From Thinopyrum elongatum (lineage: Eukaryota; Streptophyta; Magnoliopsida; Poales; Poaceae): 64,000 nucleotides of DNA. The notes under the pieces were generated by a model. That model worked only from the letters and a program-made list of their open reading frames with translations. It had not been told where the DNA came from and ran no database searches. Made by a program: the position numbers and the translations under genes. The DNA lies in contig CM022303.1 of NCBI GenBank assembly GCA_011799875.1, forward strand, positions 275,600,904 to 275,664,903, given 5' to 3'. Below, in pieces: positions 41,528 to 53,568 of the stretch. How positions within the stretch are numbered: the first letter of the stretch is position 1; each line of letters starts with the position of its first letter.

Positions 41528-43707
41528 ATGGCGTCTAGCGAGGGAAATTACCACCGTAGAGGTCCTTACTTTGATGGTACTAATTTTGCTAGTTGGAAGC
41601 ATAAGATGAAAATGCATATTCTTGGACATAACCCCGCCATTTGGGCTATTGTGTGTATTGGCTTGCAAGGTGAATTCTTCGATGGGAGAGAACCGAATTG
41701 TGAAGCTACCGCGGAAGAATTGAAAATGTTGCAATACAACGCTCAAGCTTGCGATATCCTCTTCAACGGATTGTGCCCCGAAGAATTCAACAAAATCAGC
41801 CGTCTTGAGAATGCAAAGGAAATTTGGGATACTTTGATTGATATGCACGAAGCTACTGACTCCGTCAAGGAATCCAAATTGGATGTGCTTCAAAGTCAGC
41901 TTGACAAGTTCAAAATGAAGGATGGTGAAGGTGTCGTTGAAATGTACTCTAGGCTTGCTCTCATCACAAATGAGATTGCCGGCTTAGGAAGTGAAGAGAT
42001 GACCGACAGATTCATCATCAAGAAGATCCTAAGAGCCTTGGATGGAAAATATGACACCGTGTGCAAATTGATCCAAATGATGCCAAATTACAAAGATCTC
42101 AAGCCAACTGAAGTCATTGGAAGAATTGTAGCTCATGAGATGTCACTCAAGGATAAAGAAGAGCTTCACAACAAGTCTAGTGGTGCTTACAAAGCCTCAT
42201 GTGATGCTCCTACATCATCAAGTGAAAAACAAGCCGTCAATGAGGAATTGAGCCTAATGGTGAAGAACTTCAACAAGTTCTACAAGAGTAGAAGCAAGGA
42301 AAGAAGTTCCAAGTCAAGGTCCTACAATGACAAAAGATCTTCTAGTCATGAGCGTAATTGCTACAATTGTGGAAGACCCGGACACTACACCAATGAGTGT
42401 ACGGCTCCCTACAAAAGAAGAGAAGACTCACCTAAAAGAAGAAGCAAAAGAGAAGAATCACCTCCAAGGGAGAGAAGGAGTAGAGATGATCGTTATGAAC
42501 GAAGAACCTCTCGCAGAAGCAAGGATTCGGAAAGGAAGGACAAGTCATCAAGGAGCTATACAAAACGAAGACATCAAGCTCATGTTGGTGAATGGGTATC
42601 CGGCTCCGACTCCGACCACCACTCCGAGAGAAGTTATCACTCCGACTCCGAATATACTCAAGATGAAGGTGTTGCCGGTCTAGCACTTGTGTCAACCAAC
42701 TCCTATGACATATTTGACTCACCAAATGAAGGAATTGGAAGATGCTTCATGGCTAAAGGCCCAAAGGTATCACACCCCGAGTATGTTGATTTCAATAGTG
42801 ATGAAGATGATTTGCTAGGTGATGATGATTTACTTGTTGACAACTCTAGTGATGAAAACTATGATGAACTTGCTATTAATCATGCTAAACAAGATAAAAT
42901 GAATATTGATGATAAGGAGATTGAGCGTCTAACTAAAGAACTAAACACTCTTAAGTTAGCTCATGAAACTACCTTAGAAGATCATCGAGAGCTTTTAAAG
43001 ACTCATGAGAAACTACGCTTTGAAAAGTTCAACCTAGAGCAAGAGCATGGGTTCTTAAAAGCAATCAATGATGATCTTCGTAAGAAAAGTTCTTCTTATA
43101 TTGCCAAGCATTTACTCTTGTCTACTTACATGCCACAAGTAAAATCTAGCAACAAGAGTAAGAAAGATTCTTCTTCTAGTAGTAACAATAATCATGCTAA
43201 ATCCAATATTGTTGCTTCTAGTAGTTCTCTTGATTCCACTAATGATTCTCTTAGCCAAGTTACACTTGAGCAAGAAAATAGCTTATTGAAGGGAATTATA
43301 GAGAAAGGTGTTTACAAGAGCCTTGCCGGAAGTAAGCAATTTGAGGAAATGTACGCAAGCAAGGAAGGCACCAGAAGAATCAAGGTGTTGGTTTTGAACG
43401 AAAGTTCAATGCCAATGGAGTTGAGTGGGAAGAAGATCAATACCCCAAGACGAAGTTTGTTCCTCAACAAGAGAAGTATGATCCTACTTCCTTTGAGGGG
43501 ACACAAGCTCATGATGATCTTCCACCACAAGACCTCAAGCAAAAAGGCAAGGACAAGCTTCAAGAGGAGATTGATGCATTTGAAGAAGCTCCTAAGGCCT
43601 TGGTCAAGTGGGTTCCCAAGACTACATCAAGTTCTACTTCATCAAGTACGACTACAACTCCAAGGATTCCCATCAAGATGATGTGGATCCCGAAGAAGAA
43701 GAACTAG
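41528..43707 (+). pseudogene. gag: Copia-type gag with zinc knuckle and SR-rich tail, one late frameshift
   Basis: Start ATG at 41528 (MASSEGNYHRRGPYFDGTNF); FDGTNFASWKHKMK is the typical copia gag opening. Residues about 60-210 form the UBN2/Retrotran_gag_2-like domain (AKEIWDTLIDMHE, LDVLQSQLDKFKMKDGEGV, LRALDGKYDTVCKLIQMMP). A CCHC zinc knuckle, CYNCGRPGHYTNEC, is at residues 278-291. A long Arg/Ser-rich stretch follows (about 295-370), then acidic and coiled-coil segments (ERLTKELNTLKLAHETTLED). Expected role: capsid and RNA packaging. The open frame runs to 43681, but from about 43350 the better frame by composition is the next one (YPKTKFVPQQEKYDP, KWVPKTTSSS), ending at the TAG at 43705-43707, so one frameshift is inferred. 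Confidence 0.88.
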
Positions 43708-45466
43708 AGAATTCTTGTGGGTGACTCCGCCAACATATTTCACTCATATCATTTTGGCAAGAACAAGTGCAATCATCTTCCACATCTTGCACTAGTTCAA
43801 GGAGTCACAAACCCTTTTGTTGGTAAGACAAGGGACAAGGTAACCTAATGCTTTCATGGACATCATCTTGTGTGTACTTCACTCTATGTCTATGGATATC
43901 CTTGTTTGTTCCTTGCGGGACTAACCCATGTAGGTATTGAAAGTGCAACTCACTCCAATGGATTGCTCCAAATGATCTACATCAACATTGAGCATCCACA
44001 TCTTCAACATCTACATGAAGTCATCATCGACAAAACCCAAGGTTAGTTCATCCCTCTTAGGGGGGATATCACATCTAGGGGGAGCTTTACTCTAAGAATT
44101 GAGCTAAAGCAACTCTAATGGTGTGAACACAACAATGCTTTATGTAAAAGTGGTAACCCCAATTGTGCTTAAACGATGAGTATGACCTATGATCAAATGT
44201 TCTCATTTGACTCCTAAGTCAATATACTCATATATAGATGACCTAGTCATCGCCAATTGCTTGATAGATGCTAGAGTGTTTGTGCATGCTTTGTCACATA
44301 TTTCATTTGCATTTTATTGTGTGAGCATGTTGGTTGCATATTTTTTTCTCATTCGAGGACATCCATTTGTTGCTTTGATCGTTTGGTCTGTTTCTTTTGC
44401 CAAATGGATGGACAAGAATGCCTAAGAACTTCCTCTAGCTATCTATGATTTTCTCGTCTCAAACTCTATTCATGCTACATCATGAAGTTTGATCAAGTCA
44501 GATTCGAACCCTCTGGGTGAGGAGCACTCGGAGTCACCGATTCGTCATAGACTTAAACTTCCAAAACCTCTTTGTGCATTTCGGTCTGACCGATTCATCC
44601 TTTTCGGTCATACCGAGTTCACTGAGTTGATCTAGGTTTTCAATCTTGGTGCAACCGATTAGAACCATTCGGTCACACCGAGTTGCAGTAACCGCTTGCG
44701 ATTCTGCATCTCGGTGCCACCGAGTTGTTCCACTCGGTCACACCGACAGGGTCAGGATATATATAACAACGGGTCAAATTTTGGAAATTTCTCCGAAACC
44801 TTTTCGCCCGCGCGTGTCCTGCTCTGCCGACTCAAGTCTCCGGACCGTCCTCTTGTCACCAGCGACCCCCTGCCGCTGGTCTCCGCCGCCGTCAACGGAA
44901 ATCTACACCGCCGTTGCCGCCGTAGCGAGCTGATCGCCAAGTTAGGGTATGAGTTCGACCCTTTGTGCAATCTTTACCTCTCATTCTTAGCACAAAGACA
45001 ATGCCATGATTCTTACCACGTATGAGATCAATCTATCCAACGAAAACTTCCTTTATATTAGTTTTGATTCGAAAATTTAGGGTTAGGTTTCCGCCGAACT
45101 CATCTCGGACCGACCGAGTTGTAGAAATCGGTCTCACCGATTTGGCTTAGGCCATTGCACTTGTAACTTTCGGTCTGACCGAAAGTTGCAAATCGGTGTG
45201 ACCGAGTTCAACTCTCAGTGAAACCCTAGCAATCTCGAACTCACCGAACTATGTCTCAGTCTGACCGATCTCACTAGTTCAGACTCCAACATTGCTTCGG
45301 TGGCACCGAGTTTAACAAATCGGTAGCTCCGAAATGCTTTCTGTGGAAAACTAAAACTAAATTTTTGACTCAATTGTTTTGCAAAATCTCTGCACTTTGT
45401 GATGCTCATCCACTCTATCTCATCTATAACCATTCACAGGGACAGCTTTCAGTTTGCAGTGCCAGA
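43708..45466 (+). other. Internal non-coding DNA of the copia element
   Basis: No pol domain. Contains GGGGGGATATCACATCTAGG and other PPT-like G runs near 44060-44085. From about 44575 to 45330 TCGGT...ACCGA-type motifs like those in the LTR reappear, about 14 in number and more diverged, around a TATATATAA at about 44757. This looks like a second, decayed promoter-like block before the second ORF. Confidence 0.55.
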
Positions 45467-46193
45467 ATGTCTGATCAGAGTGATAGCCAGAACAAGTCTG
45501 AGGAGCAAGTGAATCTAAGTGAGGGCACTAGTCCCTCTGACAGCTGCAGACCAGAAAAGATCATGTGGGTATGCTCCACACATCCAGATGCTCATCAACT
45601 CCAAGATGGGCACAGGCACATATTTGTTGGATAAAGAACACCTTCCCTTGAGGCCTGAATTTGAGGACAACACAGTTGTCATGGATGCTGAAGATCCTAC
45701 ATCAGTAGAGGCTCAAGAGAAGAGGGAGAAAGCAAAGGCAGAGAAGGCAGCCAAGATGCCAAGTGTTGAAGAGGCATCTCAAGTTTTTCTCAAGTCAAAA
45801 CAAGATCAACTTAGCTATCTCATTCAAGCAACTTTGAGGATTGAGAAAGGTTTGGCCACCCTGACTCAGAATCAAGAGAGCCTGGAGAGGATCATTGAAA
45901 CGAAGTTTTATGATCTGGACTTGAAGGTGACAGAGATGCAGACAGATGTTGAGCAGCTCCAGGATGAAGTTGAGGAGAGGAAAGGGAAAGCTACCACAGA
46001 TGCTTTTCAGAGAGTGCCTAGGGCACAGAGATCTGCAGCAATGCCTGTGACAGATACAAGAGCTACTGCATCAGCACCTGCAGCTACAGCTTCAGTTGCC
46101 CCTCCGGTTGCAACTCCACCAGCTCCAACAACCTCAACAGATGCATTTGTTCTTGGAGTCCTCTCTACACCGCCTCCCGAAGATCAAGCCTAG
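45467..46193 (+). pseudogene. Second ORF of the copia element: coiled-coil protein, one frameshift
   Basis: Start ATG at 45467 (MSDQSDSQNKSEEQVNLSEG). Between about 45520 and 45560 the frame must shift to continue into YAPHIQMLINSKMGTGTYLL and on to the TAG at 46191-46193. The middle has a predicted coiled coil (RIEKGLATLTQNQESLERII, then DLDLKVTEMQTDVEQLQDEV), about 60 residues of heptads. A low-complexity Ala/Pro/Thr tail follows. No catalytic motif. I recognise similar ORFs only as parts of Triticeae non-autonomous retrotransposons. It may be a structural partner of gag; that is inference. Confidence 0.55.
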
Positions 46194-46721
46194 AGAGACG
46201 CATAGCACTATGCATTTTCAAGCTTTTTGGTAACTTGTTGCCAAAGGGGGAGAAAGTGTATAGATCATAGGCTTCGAGAGAGAGTGCTTGCTTCTTTTTG
46301 CCATTCTCTTTGCTACTTGTTTGCTAATTTTTGTGTGCTTGATTGGTTGATACTCTATGTTTATGTGTGTGAGATACTTATGGTCATGTGTTTGATCATA
46401 TCCTACATTAATTTTTGTGCTTGGATGATGACATTATTTATCTCTCTTGTATGATCATTCACTTTGCCTTGGTGATGAGTGCATATTTTCATATTCCATC
46501 ATTTTGAGCGCTCCACCAAGATGTATGTGACATGGAAGAGTAACCCATGATCCTAATCGATTGTGCATTTGCATTCAAAAGAAAATTTTAAATAATGCAC
46601 AAATTTAGGGGGAGCTCTTGCTTATCACATACTTCTCAAAGCGACGATATATTCCATTCTTATTATCATGTGTCGAAGCTTTGATCTATATGTTGTCATC
46701 AATTACCAAAAAGGGGGAGAT
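46194..46721 (+). other. 3' untranslated region and PPT of the copia element
   Basis: AT-rich. Three G-rich PPT-like boxes: CCAAAGGGGGAGAAAG (46241), TTTAGGGGGAGCTC (46605) and the terminal AAAAAGGGGGAGAT (46708-46721) directly before the 3' LTR. Confidence 0.75.
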
Positions 46722-48378
46722 TGAAAGTGCAACTAATCCCTGGGTGGTTTTGGTAATTCTTAACAACATATAGCTCATTGAACTAATACTCTTTCAAGAT
46801 GATCATTTCAGAAAGTTCAATGTTTGGCATGGCATGGACTAGGAATGTGGACCCCTCAAAATGCTAAGGACACATATTGGCTCAAGCTCAAGACTCTACT
46901 CTTTTCATTTTAGTGATCCAAGATCACATTGAGTCCATAGGAAAGCCAATACTATTAAAAGGGGATGAGGTGTTGCTTAATGGCTTGCTTGCTCAAAATA
47001 CTTAGTGATATACTCCAAAACCCTCAACCACTTTCTCATATCCACATATGTCCCAAACCAAAAGTCAAACTCGGCCCCACCGATTTGATCTATCCGGCGC
47101 CACCGAGTTCATTTGACATAGCCACTGCCAGAAACCCTAATCAGTTCGGTCTCACCGATAGGGATCTCGGTCTCACCGAGATAGGATTGCTAACTCTCTG
47201 TTTCCCTTCGTAACGTTTTGGTCTAACCGAGATGAGCGATCGGTCCCACCGAGTTCGCAATGCAAACTCTCTGTTTCCTCTTCGTAACGTTTCGGTCTCA
47301 CCGAAATAAGCGATCGGTCCCACCGAGTTTGCCTGACCAACTCTCTGTTTGCCTATTACAGAAATTGGTCTCACCGAGTTCATGTGATCGGTCTCACCGA
47401 GATTACATTATGCCCTAACCCTAACGAAATCGGTCTCACCAAGTTGACATGTCGGTCCCACCGAAAATCCTAACGTTCACATTTTGAACTAAATCGGCCT
47501 GACCGAGTTTCACTATTCGGTCCCACCGAGTTTGGTAAATTGTGTGTAACGGTTTGATTTTGTGTGGAGGCTATATATACCCCTCCACCCTTCCTCCATT
47601 AGTGAGGAGAGCCATCAGAACGTGCCTACACTTCCAGCATTCATTTTCTCTGAGAGAACCACCTATTCATGTGTTGAGACCAAGATATTCCAATCCAACC
47701 ATAAGAATCTTGATCTCTAGCCTTCCCCAAGTTGCTTTCCACTCAAATCATCTTTCCACCATATCCAAATCTGTGAGAGACAGTTGAGTGTTGGGGAGAC
47801 TATCATTTGAAGCACAAGAGCAAGGAGTTATCATCAACACACCATCTATTACCTTTTGTAGAGTGGTGTCTCCTAGATTGGTTAGGTGTTATTTGGGAGC
47901 CTCCGTCAAGATTGTGGAGTTGAACCAAGGAGTTTGTAAGGGCAAGGAGATCGCCTACTTCGCGAAGATCTACCCAAGTGAGGCAAGTCCTTCGTGGGCG
48001 ATGGCCATGGTGGGATAGACAAGTTTGCTTCTTCGTGGACCCTTCGTGGGTGGAGCCCTCCGTGGACTCGCGCAACCGTTACCCTTCGTGGGTTGAAGTC
48101 TCCATCAATGTGGATGTACGATAGCACCACCTATCGGAACCACGCCAAAAATCTCCGTGTCTACATTGCGTTTGCTCCCTCCAAACTCCTCCCCTTTACC
48201 TTCATATGCAATGATTTACATTCCGCTGCTATACTCTTAGAATTGCATGTGTAGGTTGATTGCTTGACTTGTGCCAAGTTGCTAAAATCTGCCAAGACTT
48301 AAAATTGGGAAAAGGCTAGAGTTTTATTTGGTCAAGTAGTCTAATCACCCCCCCTCTAGACATACTTTCGATCCTACA
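46722..48378 (+). repeat. Copia element 3' LTR
   Basis: Nearly identical partner of 39783-41443, including the palindrome array and the TATATATA at about 47572. The C run near the end is shorter than in the 5' LTR (48348-48355 against 41409-41419). Confidence 0.93.
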
Positions 48379-49210
48379 CAGAGAAGCAGCTCTTTGTGAG
48401 ATCAAAGAGTGGATCAAGAAGACCAAGACAAGCAAGACAGCAGAGCCTCACCTTGGGAAGGCCTCCCTTGCTGGGCAGGAGGGCCTGGCAGGGTCGAGGC
48501 GATCCCAGGGACAAGTCCAAAATTTCCCCGGCAAGCTTGCCGGGTCCGCCAAGGGCGGATCTCCCCGCCAAGGCACCACCGCTCCGTCGCACCGCAACGC
48601 AAATCAGTTTTCAGTGCTGTGTCGAGCCCCCAAGTGATTAAGTGGCTTCCACTGAGCACTTGGCAGTCATCTCGAAGACAGATTACCCTCATATGACACC
48701 CGTCCAGAGGCGTATCAAGTAGATAAGCAGAAGATGATTAAGCTGCACGGCAGGCTTGCCGGGCTGCACCCACAGCACGACACCTAGCAATGCATTTAAT
48801 GCACTTTGTCCTAACTGCCAGAGTTAGGTATGATAGCATTGCTAGCTATCTAATTATTAGATAAAGACCGTTTTGCCACTGTGGTCACCCCTTAAGCTAT
48901 AAAACGAGGTCCATGGAAATCGAGCAAAGGATTCGCCTCCTAGCACACTTGTATGCGCGTAGGTGCTCTCCCCGAGGCGACCTTTCCGGGCTTGAGCACT
49001 GCGTGCTCGTCGTGTTCCCTCATCCAATCCACCAAAGCAGGTGTAGGGTTTTACGCTTCACAGCGGCCTGAACCTGGGTAAAAACCACCAGTGTCCTCAC
49101 CGTCGTGCTGATTCCGTGGCCTCTGCTCTTTGTGCAACCTGACCTCCCCCTTTATCGAACCACAGGGGGCCGATGGCCCCATAGGTAGTCATGTTCCACC
49201 ACGGCATCTT

Positions 49211-49228
49211 TGGCGCGCCAGGTAGGGG
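49211..49228 (+). other. Primer-binding site of gypsy C
   Basis: TGGCGCGCCAGGTAGGGG, four bases after the LTR end, as in gypsy B and D. Confidence 0.8.
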
Positions 49229-49300
49229 GAGCCGATGGCCCCACAGCGAACCTGAAGCTGTAGAACAGCGCATCGATCATGATCATCATCGTCTTCGTGC

Positions 49301-51615
49301 ATGGCGCCCAAGAAGAAATCCGGCACTACTGCGCACCCTTCCTCTTCAAAGGCCCCCTCGCATGCGGTCGCGGACGGCTCAGGCTCCACGGCGGCGTTGG
49401 GTGAGGTGGATGCCGCGGGAGACGCGATCGGCATAGGCGGCGTTGTCGTTGCGTCCCCCGTGGACGAAGCTGGGGCAGGAAGCATCGGGGGAGGGCAACA
49501 TCAGCAACTTCCTTGCGGGCATAGCCCACAAGCCGCGGGTGGGGAAATACTCAATCTCCACCTCTTCGCCATACCAGTGGGCGCAGCCACAACAACAACG
49601 CCCGCTCTGGCGCGAGCCGTGACACTCTAGCCATACCCGTAACAGGCGTGACTATGGGACACGCACCTTGCCCGGGATGGGGCGACCAAGACGGAGCACC
49701 GAACGAGGTTGCCAATCCCCGGGCGCACCCTACTCATCACCGAACCACCATAGCGACCGGCTCGCAGTGGCGAGAATGCGGCGGCGCCCCTACTGGTACT
49801 ACTAGGAGTCGAGCGACATCGCGGTCTGCCTCATCATCCATGCCAAGCACAGCTTCGGAAGCCATGGCACGGGCTCAACTCCTGCTAAGATTCCCGCCAG
49901 CGGCTAATCAAATGGATGAGTGGAGAGCCACTATCCAGAGTTTGATCGGCTTTGCTAAAGCTGGGGGATCATAGTGGGCGGAGCCATCGCGACACCCGGA
50001 AGCAACAATAGTAGCCCAGACTGCTGGTCATGTTGAGGGGGCCACGCTGACGGTGCAGTCCCCTCCGCGGTAGTAGGCTCAGGGGCAGCAACAAGAGCCA
50101 CGTGACTAGGAGCCCGACGAAGCGTCAATGGCCTCGTCTGATCCGCGAGCCCATCGAGATCAGCGGCAAGTCCTGGAAGATCGGCGGAGGGAAGACGCGC
50201 GTGTCACTATAGAACGGTGCCGGGAGACCCGCCGTCAATCTGACAGGCGCAACGACCCAGATGTCGATGAACCCGCGCCCAGTGATGGTGGGTACTTACC
50301 TTTCGAGGTTGGGTGCCCTGCCTTCACTCACGAGCTGCGGCAAGTCCATTGGCCATCTTCCCGCGTCTTCAAGCCTGAGCTACCAGAAAAGTACGATGGA
50401 AAGCTGAACCTAGCAGAGTTCTTGAACATTTACACAATTGTTGTTCAAGCCGTCGGAGGCAGAGATGAGAAGGTGTTTGCCAACTACTTTCCTTTGCCCC
50501 TCAAGCCAAACTTGAGGTCGTGGCTGATGCACCTGCCAGAAAATTCCATTTCGTCCTGGGCTGACTTGTGCAATGAATTTGTTGGCGCCTTCATGGGCGG
50601 CCATCAAGAAACAGGACGACCCAGTGATTTGCAAGTTCTTCCGCATAAGGAAGGAGAGAGCTTGCGGAAGTATATCCAGAGGTTTAGCCGAGTGCACCGC
50701 AACATCCCAGAGATACATCCAGCAGTTGTGATTGCTGCGCTCCATTCAAACGTGCGCAACAGGAGGATTCATTCTAAAATGAATGTTAGGCTGCCCAAGA
50801 CCGTCAATGAGTTATATACCTTGGCAGATAAATGCGCTCGGGCTGAAGAAGGAAGGCAACTCCCCAGGGAAGAGGATGGCGTCGAAGTTGATTCAGAGGA
50901 CGACGATGAGGCCGCTAACCCAAAGAGGAGGACCCCGAAACATAACAGGAAACGCAAGGATAAGTCAGTATTGGCTGTTGAGGGCTCTGGCGATCTTAGC
51001 ACCGACAAGAAGGCCAAAACCGAAGCACCCGGCAAGGAAGCTGTCGCATGCGCTAATTGCCGGGAGGCTGTGGTGGTAGAGAAAGCTGGGAAGTCCAATG
51101 GGCCATACTGCAAAATCCACTGTACCAAAGGTCATGATCTCCAAGAATGTCACCAAGTCGACCAACTTTTTAAAAAGCAGAAGGCAGAATATGAGAAGTG
51201 TGACAGGGAGAGAGACCAAGAAGGTGCTGGCGGGAAAGGCCGTGGCGGCAGAGGAGGCCGCCATGGCAAGACCCCTCAGCAAAAAGAGACACCAACTAGA
51301 GGCCATGAGAAGAAAGAAGGGGATGATGAAAGTGATGAAGGGGATGAAGAGGAAACCAATGAGCAAGAATTCCAGAAAGAAACTGAGGCCATGTGCATTG
51401 ACGGAGGTGCATCCTTGCACTCCTCTCACCACCAGCTCAAGCAGTGGGCACGAGAAGTCAATGTTGTGGAACCAGCTGCAGAATCCCAGAAGCCACTCAA
51501 ATGGTCTCGCATGCCTATCATCTTTGATGAAGAGGATCACCCTGACCGCACCACTGCGGTGGGGTGCTTGTCATTGTTGGTCTCACCAACAATCCGCAAC
51601 CTCAAGGTCACAAAG
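49301..51615 (+). pseudogene. gag: Gypsy C gag, broken, 3' end cut by gypsy D
   Basis: Start ATG at 49301 (MAPKKKSGTTAH). The first frame ends at 49628-49630. Relative to gypsy B the frame shifts somewhere in 49560-49610 and then carries TAG codons at 49972, 50071, 50074 and about 50106. From 50128 it is open up to the gypsy D insertion at 51615. Retrotrans_gag domain: ELPEKYDGKLNLAEFLNIY to HSKMNVRLPKTVNELYT. Zinc-finger-like CKIHCTKGHDLQEC. CIDGGASLHSSH and LKQWAREV come before the protease part. The four TAG codons within about 135 bp look like C-to-T changes in CAG codons. Confidence 0.9.
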
Positions 51616-52492
51616 TGTCGGCGTTCTGGGAACCAGGGTACCCAGACTTGCCTGCCTACGGCCCACAGCATGGCTCCATCTGCGGCCTGGTATGGTCCAT
51701 CTTTAGCATCAACAACACGAGACCCTCGCGAGGGGCCAAGCCTCGCGAGGCGGACGACGTCAAGACCTCCAGAGGAAGCGGCCTCCTTAGGCCGACTCCT
51801 AAGGAGTGGAGATTTCTATGCAAGCCCCACCTCGTGAGGTTCAGATGACGAAGGCTCTGACGACCAAGGCCAGGCGGGCGCTAGTGGGCGCAGTACAACA
51901 GGTTTCCTCTTTGGTGCTAAGGAAGCAGGTGTAGACGCAGAGTCCCGAGGAATCAGCCAAAGGTTTCCATTCCCATGCTACAAGACCAGGACAGCAGGAC
52001 GGAGGTCATCACCAAGCCCACCACAACGTCACAACCAGAAGCTTTGCAGGTGAAGACCACCTTTCGTCAGGATAAGATGTACTACTTGTCTCCCTTCAAA
52101 CTTGGCCATTGTGGGATCCCTTCCCGCCTTCGTTTTGGGGGAAGAGGACCAAGGCCACTATAAATATAGCTAGGCCACCACCATAGAAGGGGACGGATCA
52201 ATCATATCACCCCCACCAGCTCACACCAACACAAGAACACACCTCCTGAGGTTGTTCTCCCCCTGTACTAGTTCATCCTCAGCCCACCTCGAGGCCAATC
52301 CACCACAAAGCAGGAGTAGGGTTTTACACCGCAAGGTGGCCCGAACCTGGGTAAACTGCCGTGTCCCTTTCCTTTCTAGTTCATCGAGATAGGCCGTGAG
52401 ATCGACGAGTTGGCAGACTGGGGAGATTGAGTTCTTCGCACGCACCCAAGAGTTCGAACCTTTCTTGGGTCTGCGGAGCCCTGAATCCGACA
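51616..52492 (+). repeat. Gypsy D 5' LTR
   Basis: Starts TGTCGGCGTTCTGGG, ends GAATCCGACA. TATAAATA at 52159-52166. U5-side box (TAGGGTTTTAC...GGCCCGAACCTGGGTAAA) at 52318-52355. Confidence 0.93.
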
Positions 52493-52494
52493 TT

Positions 52495-52512
52495 TGGCGC
52501 GCCAGGTAGGGG
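52495..52512 (+). other. Primer-binding site of gypsy D
   Basis: TGGCGCGCCAGGTAGGGG, two bases after the LTR; identical to gypsy C. Confidence 0.8.
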
Positions 52513-52564
52513 AGCGTCGGAGCCTCTATTTCGCCGGTCGATTCGCCGCCGTTCCACCATCACC

Positions 52565-53568
52565 ATGGCGGGAGATCCTCGAGTTCACGCTGAGCACTGG
52601 GCCGCTCGGCCCGCCCGAGCAGCGCCCCCTGCCCAAGAAGCCCTCCACTCTGCGCTCCTTGCAGCCCGCACGGTGGCCAGCGTCGTCGGCATCAGGCGGC
52701 ACGGACCACCTCCGCCCGCTTCCGCGCCACCGCGCGTAATTCGGGCTATGCCGCGGTGACGACCCTACACACGCGCCGGCAGCAGGCGAACACGCAAGCC
52801 GCGCTCATCATGGCATGGGAGCTGCTGCGTTGCCGGTTGGCGGAAGGTGGCCACGACGCCCTGCTGGAGCGCGTCGCCGAGCTACTCGATGCCGCCTGCG
52901 AGGGCGCGGTGCCCTTCTGCACCTTGCCTACATCGCAAGCGCTACCGGGGGCACGCGCCAGCTCTCGTCACACCCGCGCGCCTTTCCTCGGGGGGCTCGG
53001 AGGATCTCGCGACGCCAACCAGGCCCGCGACACTGCTTACCCTACCCAGGATACGTCGAGCCCGGGCGTGACGGGACCGGGGGGCCCCTCCTGGGACAAC
53101 GACGGGATGCCACCCTACGGTCGTCACGACCTGGCGCCAGGCATGACAAGCAATGGCGCCGGGCGGCCAGGCACAGACCCGGGAATGGCGGCTTCGGGCA
53201 TTCCTGTACCTCCACTGACGAGCTTGCTATATGCGCTAAGAGGAAGCCCCTGCTCGTTCCCCTCGCCAGCCTGGGCGCCAGGACCATGTGAGACCGAGGC
53301 TCTTCGCGGGCCGCCCCGGAGCTTCACCGGCATCTTCGACAACAACAGCCACCGGGTACAGCTGATATCTCAGGAGCACGATTACGCTAACCATGGATCA
53401 CAGGTGAACCAAGCCACGACAACGGCCGTGGACCTCAGGATGATGGCCCCGCCGCAAGTGGACAGAGTGCACTCGGATCTACGCAGGGGGAGCCCAGCGC
53501 TAGGGCCTCCCCCGCGCCGCATGGAGCAAGGCGCGGCCACGACGGTGGCGCACGCTGCTCGGAGGTAG
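52565..53568 (+). pseudogene. Short gag-like ORF of gypsy D, one frame break
   Basis: Start ATG at 52565 (MAGDPRVHAEHWAARPARAA), in the same position after the PBS as gag in gypsy B and C. The first frame stops with TGA at 52757. The protein continues in another frame (RRQQANTQAALIMAWELLRC, HDALLERVAELLDAACEGA) to a TAG at 53566-53568. The remainder is Gly/Pro/Ala-rich and ends AATTVAHAARR. No Retrotrans_gag core and no zinc motif, so at most an N-terminal gag relic. The WELLRCRLAEGGHDALL region has helical composition and is the only part that looks selected. Confidence 0.5.

Larger units (their letters stand above)
39783..48378 (+). mobile_element. Copia-type non-autonomous LTR retrotransposon with gag but no pol
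   Basis: LTRs at 39783-41443 (1661 bp) and 46722-48378 (1657 bp) are flanked by the TSD CAGAG (39778-39782, 48379-48383). The PBS TGGTATAAGAGC is close to the initiator-tRNA-Met type typical of copia elements. The PPT AAAAAGGGGGAGAT precedes the 3' LTR. The internal 5.3 kb encode a copia-type gag with a zinc knuckle and a second, coiled-coil ORF, but no protease, integrase, RT or RNase H. The LTRs differ at only a few per cent of sites by eye, so this is among the youngest insertions here. Confidence 0.93.
39683..49206 (+). repeat. Gypsy C 5' LTR, split by the copia element (net about 920 bp)
   Basis: Two pieces, 39683-39782 and 48384-49206. The first dinucleotide is TA instead of TG. It shares TTGCCGGG-type motifs, a CTATAAAACGAGG TATA region at about 48897 and the U5-side box at about 49043-49082 with gypsy B, and ends CACCACGGCA. 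Its length agrees with the 905-bp gypsy B 3' LTR. Confidence 0.8.
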
